From CAYRUD01 sp964427425 (lineage in GTDB: Bacteria; Chlamydiota; Chlamydiia; Chlamydiales; FEN-1388): a stretch of 64,000 nucleotides of DNA. The translations under genes were made by a program, and so were the position numbers. Shown piece after piece: positions 45,958-53,875 of the stretch (the first letter of the stretch is position 1; every line of letters begins with the position of its first letter). Where the stretch lies: positions 1 through 64,000 of the forward strand of contig CAYRUD010000010.1 of NCBI GenBank assembly GCA_964427425.1, in the 5' to 3' direction. The notes below the pieces were generated by a model. It saw nothing but the letters and a program-made list of their open reading frames with translations. It was not told the DNA's origin and did no database searches.

Positions 45958-46029
45958 TGGGGTGTCGCCAAGCGGTAAGGCAGCGGTTTTTGGTACCGCC
46001 ATGCGGAGGTTCGAATCCTTCCACCCCAA
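45958..46029 (+). tRNA. trnQ: tRNA-Gln (anticodon TTG)
   Basis: A 72-base cloverleaf. The acceptor stem TGGGGTG (45958-45964) pairs with CACCCCA (46022-46028), discriminator A. The anticodon stem GCGGT/ACCGC encloses the loop TTTTGGT with anticodon TTG. The T arm GGTTCGAATCC is present. CCA is not encoded. It resembles E. coli tRNA-Gln closely. Confidence 0.96.
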
Positions 46030-46661
46030 TCTTCCACTTCTCTATTATCTCATAAAATATTTCCTTCAGAAAATCAAAACAATCTCTCTCTTTTCGTTGT
46101 TAAAATGCTGGCATATTAATCTATTGTGTGATACAATATTCCACGTTCTGAAATCTTACTGATTTCGAACTGACAGTCTTCTCGCTGCTGAAAGATAATG
46201 GCGGCAGCAAGCTTGCGTCCAGGGTGTAATTTATACAGGACAAGAAGTATCCAGGGGAAGATAAGCAAGGACACTTAAATAGAAGTGCCTTTTGTGATAT
46301 GTGACGAGCACGTAATTAAGTTTTGTGCAAGATTCGATTGAGAGACTTGTCAATGACTTAAAGTAGCATGAATGAGATTTAATTGTTCTCCTGATTTGTG
46401 AATCAGGAGAAGGTAGATTTCGTCTTGCATATCTTAAGATGAGTGCTTGAAACATGTTATGCGACATAGGATATACTGTGTTGCGCTTTCCCGCCTGTTT
46501 CTTCTTATTTCTTCGATTCTGCCTTAAAGTGATAGCTGCCTCATTCAGTGTGAGAAGATCTGTTGAAATGCCTTTAAAAGCCAATTCCATCTCTTTTTGT
46601 AGGGATCTTGGAATTTTTAAAGAGCATGTCACTATCAGTGTGATCACAATGAGGAGGATCC
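46030..46661. other. 632-base intergenic region between tRNA-Gln and rplY
   Basis: Open frames on both strands (46231-46647 minus, 46454-46774 plus) lack binding sites and family resemblance and are not accepted. A perfect 11-bp hairpin with a TGTG loop lies at 46386-46411. The region is long for this genome and could hold a small RNA; I see no RNase P RNA, tmRNA or SRP RNA signature in it. Confidence 0.45.
46386..46411. other. Perfect 11-bp hairpin upstream of rplY
   Basis: TTCTCCTGATT, loop TGTG, AATCAGGAGAA. No T run follows on either strand, so it is not a simple terminator. It lies about 250 bases before rplY. Confidence 0.6.
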
Positions 46662-47225
46662 ATGATCACCCTAAACGCAATACGACGAGAAGGGAAAGTC
46701 AAATCGGAGATCAATCAGCTCCGCCGCAAGGGCTTTATTCCATTTGTGCTCTATTCAAAAGATGCTGCAACTGAGATTGGCGCTGTACCTTCATCAGAGA
46801 TGGAAGCTGCAATGCGATCTCTTCGCCCAGGTTTTTTGCCAACAACAGTTTTTACGCTAAAGACAGCTTCTGGCAAAGAGCGCAAAGTTATCGTTAAAGA
46901 AATCCAATATAAGCCAACTAGCTACGAAGTTATTCACCTTGATTTCCTCGAATTAGTCGATGGAAACAAAGTTGAAGTTAAGGTTCCTGTGGAGTTCTTA
47001 AATTCCGTAGATTGTATTGGTGTTAAGCTTGGCGGACTTTTACGTCATGTTTTGAGACACATTAAAGTTTCATGCCTTCCAAAAGATATCCCATCTCACT
47101 TTGAGATTGATATCAAGGATTTGGATGTCCATCAGTCAAGAAAAGTTAAAGACGTTGTTGTACCACAAGGCGTCAAGTTCTTGGCTAATGAAAACGATGT
47201 TGTCGTAGCTATTGTAAAGCGATAA
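46662..47225 (+). CDS. rplY: 50S ribosomal protein bL25 (CTC form)
   Basis: 187 residues, strong AGGAGG site. The N-terminal domain binds 5S rRNA (RREGKVKSEINQLRRKGFIPFVLYS with the R-x-x-G-x-x-P-x-V-x-Y pattern). The C-terminal beta domain (about 95-187) makes it the longer CTC/TL5 form. First gene of the rplY-pth-rpsF-rpsR-rplI cluster, in the same order as in C. trachomatis. Confidence 0.95.
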   Translation: MITLNAIRREGKVKSEINQLRRKGFIPFVLYSKDAATEIGAVPSSEMEAAMRSLRPGFLPTTVFTLKTASGKERKVIVKEIQYKPTSYEVIHLDFLELVDGNKVEVKVPVEFLNSVDCIGVKLGGLLRHVLRHIKVSCLPKDIPSHFEIDIKDLDVHQSRKVKDVVVPQGVKFLANENDVVVAIVKR

Positions 47226-47318
47226 GCAATCGCTTTTTTACAATTGTGCATGGGTGGCTTATTTATAAGCTGGCAAAAAAAAGTATAGGCTTTAAGTTGC
47301 GAGTGCGTTCTGTAAATC

Positions 47319-47873
47319 ATGATGTTTAATGATGTGAAGAGAGTAATTGTAGGTCTCGGCAATCCTGGAAAGCAATATTCCTGGACACGACACAATATTG
47401 GCTCTCATGTCGTTGAGGAGATCTGTTCCATGTTAGGTGGGTCTTTTCAAGCTGTAGCATCTTTAAAGGCTCGAGTAGCAGAAGTATCGATAGAGGGAAT
47501 AAATATCCTTTTAGTCATACCAACGACCTATATGAATTTGAGTGGAGAAACCGTTTCATTAGTGCTCTCGAAGGCTAAAGTGTCCACCAATAGTCTTTTA
47601 GTAGCATTTGATGATCTTGAAACCCAATTTGGAGCAGCGAAGATTTGCTTCAATGGCGGAACAAGAGGTCATAATGGAATTCGTAGTATACATGATAAAC
47701 TTCAGACAAAAGAATTTTATCAGTTTCGTATAGGAATCGGGCGGCCACTTCACTCTGATATTGCTGATTATGTTTTAAGCCGGTTTACCGATGAAGAAAG
47801 AGCTCAGCTTGGTTTAAAGATTCCCACTTATATCGACACATTGAATGTGTGGGCAAGCCAGCTGAATACTTAA
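47319..47873 (+). CDS. pth: Peptidyl-tRNA hydrolase
   Basis: 184 residues. Recycles peptidyl-tRNA dropped by ribosomes. GLGNPGKQYSWTRHNIG holds N15 and the catalytic H25. PTTYMNLSGE supplies the conserved Met-Asn. The FDDLE segment has the conserved Asp, and GGTRGHNGIRSI carries the Gly/His/Asn block. Ends normally. The gap of 93 bases after rplY lacks a terminator, so one operon is likely. Confidence 0.95.
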   Translation: MMFNDVKRVIVGLGNPGKQYSWTRHNIGSHVVEEICSMLGGSFQAVASLKARVAEVSIEGINILLVIPTTYMNLSGETVSLVLSKAKVSTNSLLVAFDDLETQFGAAKICFNGGTRGHNGIRSIHDKLQTKEFYQFRIGIGRPLHSDIADYVLSRFTDEERAQLGLKIPTYIDTLNVWASQLNT

Positions 47874-47931
47874 ATTCTGAAAGAGTGAGACTTAAAGTCT
47901 CCTCATTTCAAGGTGTTGTTAGGAGAAACAA

Positions 47932-48270
47932 ATGACACAAACGCTAAATCTGTACGAAGGCATGTACATTCTTTCGGCTCACTTAAGCGATGATGCGAGA
48001 AATAAAGCCTTTGAGAAAATCAAAGAAAAAATCACATCCCGCGGTGGAGTGATCCACAAGATTCATGACCAAGGTCGTCGACGCTTGGCTTATGAAATCA
48101 ATCGCCATAGAGAAGGCTACTACTATCTTATGTACTTCTCAATTGCTCCTGAATTCATTGAAGAGCTTTGGCAAGAATATCATCATAATGAAGACCTTAT
48201 CCGCTTCTTGACTCTAACAGCTGATAAGGTGATGGATGAGCTGAAATTTAAACAGCTTCCAGAGCAATAA
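47932..48270 (+). CDS. rpsF: 30S ribosomal protein bS6
   Basis: 112 residues, TTAGGAG site. YEGMYILSAHLSDDAR at the start and the RRRLAYEINRHREGYYYLMYFS block are S6 signatures. Binds S18 on the platform of the small subunit. Followed 31 bases later by rpsR. Confidence 0.96.
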   Translation: MTQTLNLYEGMYILSAHLSDDARNKAFEKIKEKITSRGGVIHKIHDQGRRRLAYEINRHREGYYYLMYFSIAPEFIEELWQEYHHNEDLIRFLTLTADKVMDELKFKQLPEQ

Positions 48271-48301
48271 AAATTAATGATTAAGAGGCTTTAGAGGGTA
48301 T

Positions 48302-48514
48302 ATGAGAAAAAGAAAAAAGTGTCCCTTTACACAAGCAAAGTTTGAACACATCGACTACAAAGACGTAGAAACGCTTTCAAAGTTCATTACTGAAAGAGGC
48401 AAAATTTTGCCACGGCGCATTACTGGTGTATCAGCTTACTTTCAGCGCCGACTTGCAAAAGCGATTAAACAAGCGCGCCATGTGGCTCTTTTGCCATTCG
48501 TCGCAGATGTGTAA
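48302..48514 (+). CDS. rpsR: 30S ribosomal protein bS18
   Basis: 70 residues. IDYKDVETLSKFITERGKILPRR and TGVSAYFQRRLAKAIKQARHVALLPF match S18. The single N-terminal CPFT cysteine is of the usual type. Lies between rpsF and rplI. Confidence 0.97.
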   Translation: MRKRKKCPFTQAKFEHIDYKDVETLSKFITERGKILPRRITGVSAYFQRRLAKAIKQARHVALLPFVADV

Positions 48515-48540
48515 GAGAACGGACTTGGAAGGAGTAACCG

Positions 48541-48999
48541 ATGGCAACGAAAATATTATTGATCGAAGATGTAGATAATCTTGGAAGAAAGGGCGATTTA
48601 GCTTCTGTTAAGCCAGGTTATGCATTCAACTATCTTATCCCACAAGGATTGGCTCTCATTGCAGATAAAGCGGCAATGAGAAGACAAGCACGTCTTCAAG
48701 AAGAAAGACGTATTAAGGCAGAAGAAGAGCGTCGCGAAGCTGAAGAGCTTGCCGCAAGATTGAACGGTGAAGAAGTTGAGATCGAAGTTAAAGTTGATCA
48801 CGAAGGCCATATGTATGGTTCCGTATCAGCTCTTGATATTACTCGACTCTTGAAGTTGAAGACCGGTATCGAGCTCGATAAGAAGGCTGTTCAGATGAAG
48901 CATGCTCTGAAAGAAGTTGGCGTCTATGATGTTCAACTCCGCTTGAAAGAAGGCGTAGTAGCTGTTATCAATCTGAAGATTATGCCAGAGCAAGAATAG
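48541..48999 (+). CDS. rplI: 50S ribosomal protein bL9
   Basis: 152 residues, GGAGTAACCG just upstream. LLIEDVDNLGRKGDLASVKPGYAFNYLIPQGLA is the L9 N-domain signature (V-x-L-G-x-x-G-x-x-V-x-V-K-x-G-Y-x-R/F-N-Y-L). A long connecting helix (QARLQEERRIKAEEERREAEE) leads to the C-domain. Last gene of the cluster. Confidence 0.96.
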   Translation: MATKILLIEDVDNLGRKGDLASVKPGYAFNYLIPQGLALIADKAAMRRQARLQEERRIKAEEERREAEELAARLNGEEVEIEVKVDHEGHMYGSVSALDITRLLKLKTGIELDKKAVQMKHALKEVGVYDVQLRLKEGVVAVINLKIMPEQE

Positions 49000-49311
49000 T
49001 CGATTAGCTTATGAGCCGGTAAGAGTTTTTTATCTACGATCCTGGCTCACTTAGCATTGATGTGCTCTGATAAACATCTTTAAGCTCGTTATTTTGTATT
49101 ATTGCGCGGGAGAAGAGGACAATTGATTATCTCTTTTATAATCTAGATGAGTGTTAAATCATCTGTTGAGAAAGAGAATAAATGAAATATCCTCACTCCC
49201 GTTTCTTTTTTTTAGTCATCTCTATTTAAATTTTCTCTCTTTCATGGTTATATTTTTTTGTAAGAGAGATGCTCCTCTTTTTTCCTGGCTGCAGCTCTTC
49301 TTTTTGCCTAT
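49000..49311. other. Intergenic region rplI-hldD
   Basis: A weak inverted repeat, TGAGCC (49012-49017) and GGCTCA (49044-49049), with T-rich loop, may end the ribosomal operon. The rest shows no gene; the hldD leader has TATAAT at 49137 but no matching -35. Confidence 0.4.
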
Positions 49312-49371
49312 ATGATTAGAAGCCAAGGAATTATTCCTCTTCTTGCGAAATTTAAATCTAAAGCGTGTCGC

Positions 49372-50361
49372 ATGAGACTTTATAACGATAAATACACAAT
49401 TGTCACTGGTGGTTCAGGATTCATTGGATCTTGCCTTCTTAAAGAGCTCAATCAACGAGGTGTTGATAAGATTGTTGTTGTCGACGATTTAGGCTCAGAT
49501 GAGCGTTGGATGAATTTACGAGGAAAGAAATTCCTCGAGTACCTTCATCGCGATCAGCTTTTGCCATGGCTCGAAGGAAGGGAGTCAGAAATCGAGTGTA
49601 TTTTTCACCTAGGCGCATGTTCTGATACAACTGAAAGGAATGCCGATTTCCTTATGGAAAATAATTATCGGTATACCCGTTCGCTCATCGAGTATTCTCT
49701 CAAAAATGATATTCGCATTTTAATTGCGTCGTCCGCTGCGACCTATGGAGATGGCCGACAAGGTTTTTCTGATGATCATAGTCTCTTAGAGTCTCTTTGT
49801 CCTCTCAACATGTACGGATTTTCCAAGCATCTTGTCGACTTATGGCTTCATCGTGAGGGGCTTCTTGGTCGAGTAACATCGGTAAAATACTTTAATGTTT
49901 TCGGGCCTAATGAGTGGCATAAAGGCCGAATGGCGTCACGTATTTTGACTATGGTATCGCAAGTGAAAGAATCAGGTGTCATTGAACTTTTCAAATCGCA
50001 TCACCCTGATTATAAAGATGGCGAGCAAAAGCGCGACTTCATTTACGTAAAAGATGCTGTATCTATTACCTGCGATCTCCTTGAAAAATCGGCCTTTGGT
50101 ATATTTAATATCGGCTCAGGCGTTGCTTCATCGTGGAATCAGCTGGCGCAAGCGGTTTTTAAAGCAATGAAAGTGCCAGCCAAGATAGAATATATTCCGA
50201 TGCCTGAGGATCTTCAGGGTAAATACCAGTACTTTACAAAAGCTGAAGCTGAGAAGTTGAAACGTGCTTTGGGCAAAAGAAATGATCATTGCCGATATGA
50301 TCTAGACCGCGCGGTAGAAGATTATGTACAAAATTACATACTGACAGGGGAGCGATGGTAA
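49372..50361 (+). CDS. hldD: ADP-L-glycero-D-manno-heptose 6-epimerase
   Basis: 329 residues from ATG 49372; an earlier ATG at 49312 would add 20 residues before the Rossmann fold, and neither has a clear RBS. Last step in ADP-heptose synthesis for the LPS inner core. TIVTGGSGFIGS is the NAD(P) motif. HLGACSDTTE is the HldD signature, and MYGFSKHLVD holds the catalytic Y-x-x-x-K. KYFNVFGPNE follows. It overlaps hldE by seven bases. Chlamydia species make heptose-less LPS, so this gene is a marker of chlamydia-related lineages. Confidence 0.93.
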   Translation: MRLYNDKYTIVTGGSGFIGSCLLKELNQRGVDKIVVVDDLGSDERWMNLRGKKFLEYLHRDQLLPWLEGRESEIECIFHLGACSDTTERNADFLMENNYRYTRSLIEYSLKNDIRILIASSAATYGDGRQGFSDDHSLLESLCPLNMYGFSKHLVDLWLHREGLLGRVTSVKYFNVFGPNEWHKGRMASRILTMVSQVKESGVIELFKSHHPDYKDGEQKRDFIYVKDAVSITCDLLEKSAFGIFNIGSGVASSWNQLAQAVFKAMKVPAKIEYIPMPEDLQGKYQYFTKAEAEKLKRALGKRNDHCRYDLDRAVEDYVQNYILTGERW

Positions 50362-51671
50362 GCCACTCACACTATACACGAGCGCTTTCACAGATAACTC
50401 CTCGAACCATTTTGATTGTTGGCGATTTGATCCTCGACCAATACACATATGGATCATCGAAGCGCATTTCTCCAGAGGCGCCTGTTCCCGTCGTTTTGGT
50501 TGAACGTCAAGAGCTGAAAGCAGGAGGCGCTGGAAACGTTGCCTTGAATCTCGCAAAGTTAGGCATGAAACCTCGCATCGTGAGTCGCATTGGACGTGAT
50601 GAGAAAGGGCAGATAGCGCGATCTCTTCTCGAAGGAGAGGGGATAGATTGTCGGTTTCTCTTCACTGATATTACGACAACAACCTCTGTAAAGAATAGGG
50701 TGATCGTTTCATCCCAGCAGCTTATTCGCCTGGATGATGAAAGGAAAGATCCTCTTCATCGAGAAGTCGAAGAAGAGATCCTCTCATCGATTGATGAGAT
50801 GCTTGCTGATGTTGATTTAGTGGCAATCTCTGATTATGCAAAGGGCTTTTTAACAGACAAGGTCCTTCGTGCTATTATTGGAGAGGCTCGAAGAAGATCA
50901 ATTCCTTGCATTACTGATCCAAAGGGAACCGATTTTAGAAAGTATTCTGGCTCGACTATTATCAAGCCGAACTTTGGAGAGGCAATGTCTGTTTTCGGTG
51001 AACAGGCTGAGAGTCTTGAAGAAGCAGTCGAGCTGATTTTCAAGAGAGTTGAAGTTGATGTTCTCTTGGTCACGCGTTCAGAGAAAGGGATTTCCCTTTT
51101 TTATCGAGACGGCTTTCATCAAAACTTTCCAGTCGTTCCAAAGGAAGTTCGCGATGTTACAGGCGCTGGAGACACTGTCTTGGCAGTTTTAGCGGCATCA
51201 CTTGCCTCTGGGGTCTCTCTGCAAGAGGCAGTTCCCTTGGCAAACGTTGCGGCTTCGTGCGCAATCGAGAAGATTGGCTGTGCTGCCATAACGCTCACAG
51301 ATATTGCTATGCGGCTTATTGAGCAAAATCCTACAGGTAAAATTTGCAATGAAGAGGTCTTTAAAGCTGTCGCCTCATCCGTTCAGCCAGACAAACTTCT
51401 CATTATTCGAATTCCACCTCATGGAAATGGCATGAGTCATGAGCAGCTTATGAGATTGCATGTGGTTCTTTCGAAGAAATCTCCCGATAAGCTAGCTGTA
51501 GCATATGTTGAAGAGGAATCTCCGAACGAAGAGTTCTTGGAGTTTCTAGCCTCGCTTGAGAGAATAGCTTTGGTTGTCTTTAAGTCCTCACATCATACCT
51601 ATCAGGACTCATACATGGGAACTAGCGAATCACATGGAGCTCTAGCAGCCTACCAAGAGATTTCTCTTTAA
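50355..51671 (+). CDS. hldE: D-glycero-beta-D-manno-heptose-7-phosphate kinase with degenerate C-terminal domain
   Basis: 438 residues; GGGGAG just before the ATG, which overlaps the hldD stop. Residues 1-320 are a complete PfkB-type kinase of the HldE/RfaE1 type: GAGNVALNLAKLG, LDDERKD, the DPKGTDFRKYSG segment and the catalytic GAGDT (about 268). It phosphorylates heptose-7-phosphate at C1. Residues about 325-438 occupy the place of the adenylyltransferase domain, but the G-C-F-D-x-x-H-x-G-H motif is missing: the region reads LLIIRIPPHGNGMSHEQL, and the domain is short. It may be a non-catalytic remnant, so a separate adenylyltransferase should exist elsewhere. Confidence 0.9.
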   Translation: MVSHSHYTRALSQITPRTILIVGDLILDQYTYGSSKRISPEAPVPVVLVERQELKAGGAGNVALNLAKLGMKPRIVSRIGRDEKGQIARSLLEGEGIDCRFLFTDITTTTSVKNRVIVSSQQLIRLDDERKDPLHREVEEEILSSIDEMLADVDLVAISDYAKGFLTDKVLRAIIGEARRRSIPCITDPKGTDFRKYSGSTIIKPNFGEAMSVFGEQAESLEEAVELIFKRVEVDVLLVTRSEKGISLFYRDGFHQNFPVVPKEVRDVTGAGDTVLAVLAASLASGVSLQEAVPLANVAASCAIEKIGCAAITLTDIAMRLIEQNPTGKICNEEVFKAVASSVQPDKLLIIRIPPHGNGMSHEQLMRLHVVLSKKSPDKLAVAYVEEESPNEEFLEFLASLERIALVVFKSSHHTYQDSYMGTSESHGALAAYQEISL

Positions 51672-51689
51672 GCCTCAGTTTAAATATAG

Positions 51690-51722
51690 AGCCCCCACAG
51701 AAAAACGGGGGCTGTCTTTCTC
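51690..51722. terminator. Terminator between convergent hldE and malQ
   Basis: AGCCCCC (51690-51696) and GGGGGCT (51707-51713), loop ACAGAAAAAC, then GTCTTTCTCC. Confidence 0.8.
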
Positions 51723-53318
51723 CTATGAGGAGAGCTTTTTCATAATCTCTTTTAGACTTGAGTGATTACGAAGTTCTTCTAAGGATGGCTTCATCTTCCA
51801 TGTCCAGTTATTATCACTAATAGTCCCTGGTGTGTTGATGCGATCAAATGACGGATCATTCCATGAAAGCTCTGAGAAGAAAGCCAGATACTCTTGTATA
51901 AGATTGATATGGAAGAGGCTTCGGGCTGAGTGGCACAGTTTCAAAATATGGTACCGGAGCTCTGAAGTCAGAGTATGTTGCCAGGGAAGACTTAAATCGT
52001 GGGTGAAATTATATACATCTGAGACGTCCTCATTCCACCAGCCTTCCATGGTCGATGAGTCGTGTGTCGAAACGGTAACAAGGCTTTCTGGAGAGAATCG
52101 GCGAGGATCTCGAAAAATAGCCCTTTTTCCCGTAGCTAATGCCTCTTTCCAATTCTTCTCCCATCGAAGTACTCTTGTCCCTGGAATGCCAAATTTTCTC
52201 ATGGATTCGTGGACGCAATCTGGAATATCGCCTAAGTCTTCGCCGATTGGCAACATAGTCGTCGCATCATGGATAATATGTAATATTTCTTCTCCAAGTG
52301 CGACCCACTCATGAGGCTCTTTAGGAAGAAAGGATCCATCAATTGCTTTTTTCCCTGGCGGAATACTCCATAATCGAAAGAGGCCAACGATGTGATCTAT
52401 TCTGAAGATATCGTAGAGTTTTTCTTGCACTTTGAGTCGGTTTTTAAACCACGAATAACCTTCTTGTCTCATTCTATCCCATCTGTAGACAGGAAATCCC
52501 CATGATTGTCCCTCTTTACTATACATGTCAGGGGGAGCTCCAACGCTCAGATCAAGAGAAAAGAGTTCTGGATTCCACCACACATCTGAGCTGTCTTTGT
52601 TCACAAGAATTGGCAAGTCTCCCATGAGGAGGATGTTATGCGAGGCTGCTTGTGCTCGAACATGTTGCCATTGGGTAAAAAGAAGATATTGGAGGGCAAT
52701 CCAAAATTGAGTCTCCTTTTCAAGATGTGGGTCCTTTTGGATAGCTTCAGTATAAGAAGAAGGCCGTTTGGCATATTCTGAGAAATGCCACCATGCCTTA
52801 GAATTATTGCGCTCTTTCAGAGCCCTAAATAGAGCATATGGAAGGAGCCACTCTTTTTCTTGCTCAACAAAGAGAGAAAATTCAGGAAGAGTTTGAATGG
52901 ATTTTCCCTGGCCATCGAAAATATACGCTTTAGCGATTTCCAGCTTCTTCTTGAGGACATCATGATATTGAACCCGCTTCTTCGCTCGATATGAATCGAG
53001 GATGTGCTTATTGTCATGATAGCCCTTAGTTTCACGTATGTTGGGGAGTGACTCAAGCGACAAGTAGATCGGATGAAGGGCGTAAGCCGAAAGCGACATA
53101 TATGGACTTGGATCGCTTCCAGTATCATTAAGGGGTAGAAGCTGAAGGGTGGAAAAGCCTGTTTGAGAGAGCCAATCTATTAGTGGAATGAGATCTAGGA
53201 TTTCACCTATCCCAGCACTTGATGACGTGTGGATAGAAGAGAGGGGAAGTAAAACTCCATGGTGATGTCTTACTCCGATTTTCCCCCACTGCTCTTGCAT
53301 AAAAAATTCATCTTTCAT
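51723..53318 (-). CDS. malQ: 4-alpha-glucanotransferase (amylomaltase)
   Basis: 531 residues, GH77 family. Rearranges alpha-1,4-glucans in glycogen turnover. Diagnostic segments: LLPLNDTGSDPSPYMSLSAYA, the nucleophile region FRIDHIVGLFRLWSIP, the acid/base region LPIGEDLGDIP and the third-acid region VSTHDSSTMEGWW. Last gene of the minus-strand run sctU-sctV-sctW-chaperone-malQ, the same position as in C. trachomatis. An internal Met seven residues in is an alternative start. Confidence 0.95.
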   Translation of the reverse strand: MKDEFFMQEQWGKIGVRHHHGVLLPLSSIHTSSSAGIGEILDLIPLIDWLSQTGFSTLQLLPLNDTGSDPSPYMSLSAYALHPIYLSLESLPNIRETKGYHDNKHILDSYRAKKRVQYHDVLKKKLEIAKAYIFDGQGKSIQTLPEFSLFVEQEKEWLLPYALFRALKERNNSKAWWHFSEYAKRPSSYTEAIQKDPHLEKETQFWIALQYLLFTQWQHVRAQAASHNILLMGDLPILVNKDSSDVWWNPELFSLDLSVGAPPDMYSKEGQSWGFPVYRWDRMRQEGYSWFKNRLKVQEKLYDIFRIDHIVGLFRLWSIPPGKKAIDGSFLPKEPHEWVALGEEILHIIHDATTMLPIGEDLGDIPDCVHESMRKFGIPGTRVLRWEKNWKEALATGKRAIFRDPRRFSPESLVTVSTHDSSTMEGWWNEDVSDVYNFTHDLSLPWQHTLTSELRYHILKLCHSARSLFHINLIQEYLAFFSELSWNDPSFDRINTPGTISDNNWTWKMKPSLEELRNHSSLKEIMKKLSS

Positions 53319-53357
53319 GGGATATAGTAGACCTTTTTACTTTTGAGTAAGACTCAG

Positions 53358-53831
53358 TTAACGAAGGCCAAACATGCCGGATTTCTTTGAGCCAGATCCG
53401 AAGGTGAGCTCATTCGATCGATATGAAGGGATCTCTCCTCGTGAGATTGCATCTTTCCAGAGCCTTGCGCGCTCGAGTAGCGCTTTGATAATTTCACTGA
53501 GTCTTTGGCCGTTGATCTCTTGAAAAGGATAAGCATCATAAAGAAGAAGAAAATCTTTTACCTTACTGTAGCAGAAGATGCCAACACGAGGTGGGGGAAG
53601 CCCGTTTGATTTCAGAGCCTCTCGAAAGATATTTTCTCTATAACGTCCTTGTCCGGGATTTCCGATCTCTACGACCACATAGAGCTCGTCACCCATCGCA
53701 GTCGGCTGCATCCTCAGCTCGACCCCGTCGGGATACCGAATTAAGCAGCAGTTATGCGAGTCGGGCTCAAGTTTCATGCTTAGTACAGCCCCGAGTTCTT
53801 GAAGAAGTGCTCCAAATCGATCAGTAATCAT
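53358..53831 (-). CDS. T3SS chaperone, Scc1/SycE type
   Basis: 157 residues, small and slightly acidic, fitting the CesT/SycE class of type III secretion chaperones. The start ITDRFGALLQELGAVLSMKLEPD has the typical amphipathic first helix, and MGDELYVVVEIG the beta-sheet dimer edge. A short Gly/Ser/Lys tail ends it. In Chlamydia the gene between copN and malQ is scc1, half of the heterodimeric CopN chaperone; the second subunit is not in this window. It lies 44 bases after copN. Confidence 0.88.
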   Translation of the reverse strand: MITDRFGALLQELGAVLSMKLEPDSHNCCLIRYPDGVELRMQPTAMGDELYVVVEIGNPGQGRYRENIFREALKSNGLPPPRVGIFCYSKVKDFLLLYDAYPFQEINGQRLSEIIKALLERARLWKDAISRGEIPSYRSNELTFGSGSKKSGMFGLR

Positions 53832-53875
53832 ATCTTCTTAGCCTTCTGACTCTTCATTTGATATAGCTCGAAATA

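Noticed and set aside
46160..46420. Possible RNase P RNA, tmRNA or SRP RNA
   Set aside because: The conserved GAGGAAAGTCC (P4) of RNase P RNA, the tmRNA ends and the SRP tetraloop motif are not found on either strand.
46231..46647. Minus-strand ORF of 138 codons upstream of rplY
   Set aside because: No ribosome binding site, odd composition and no resemblance to a family; overlaps other open frames in an untranslated region.
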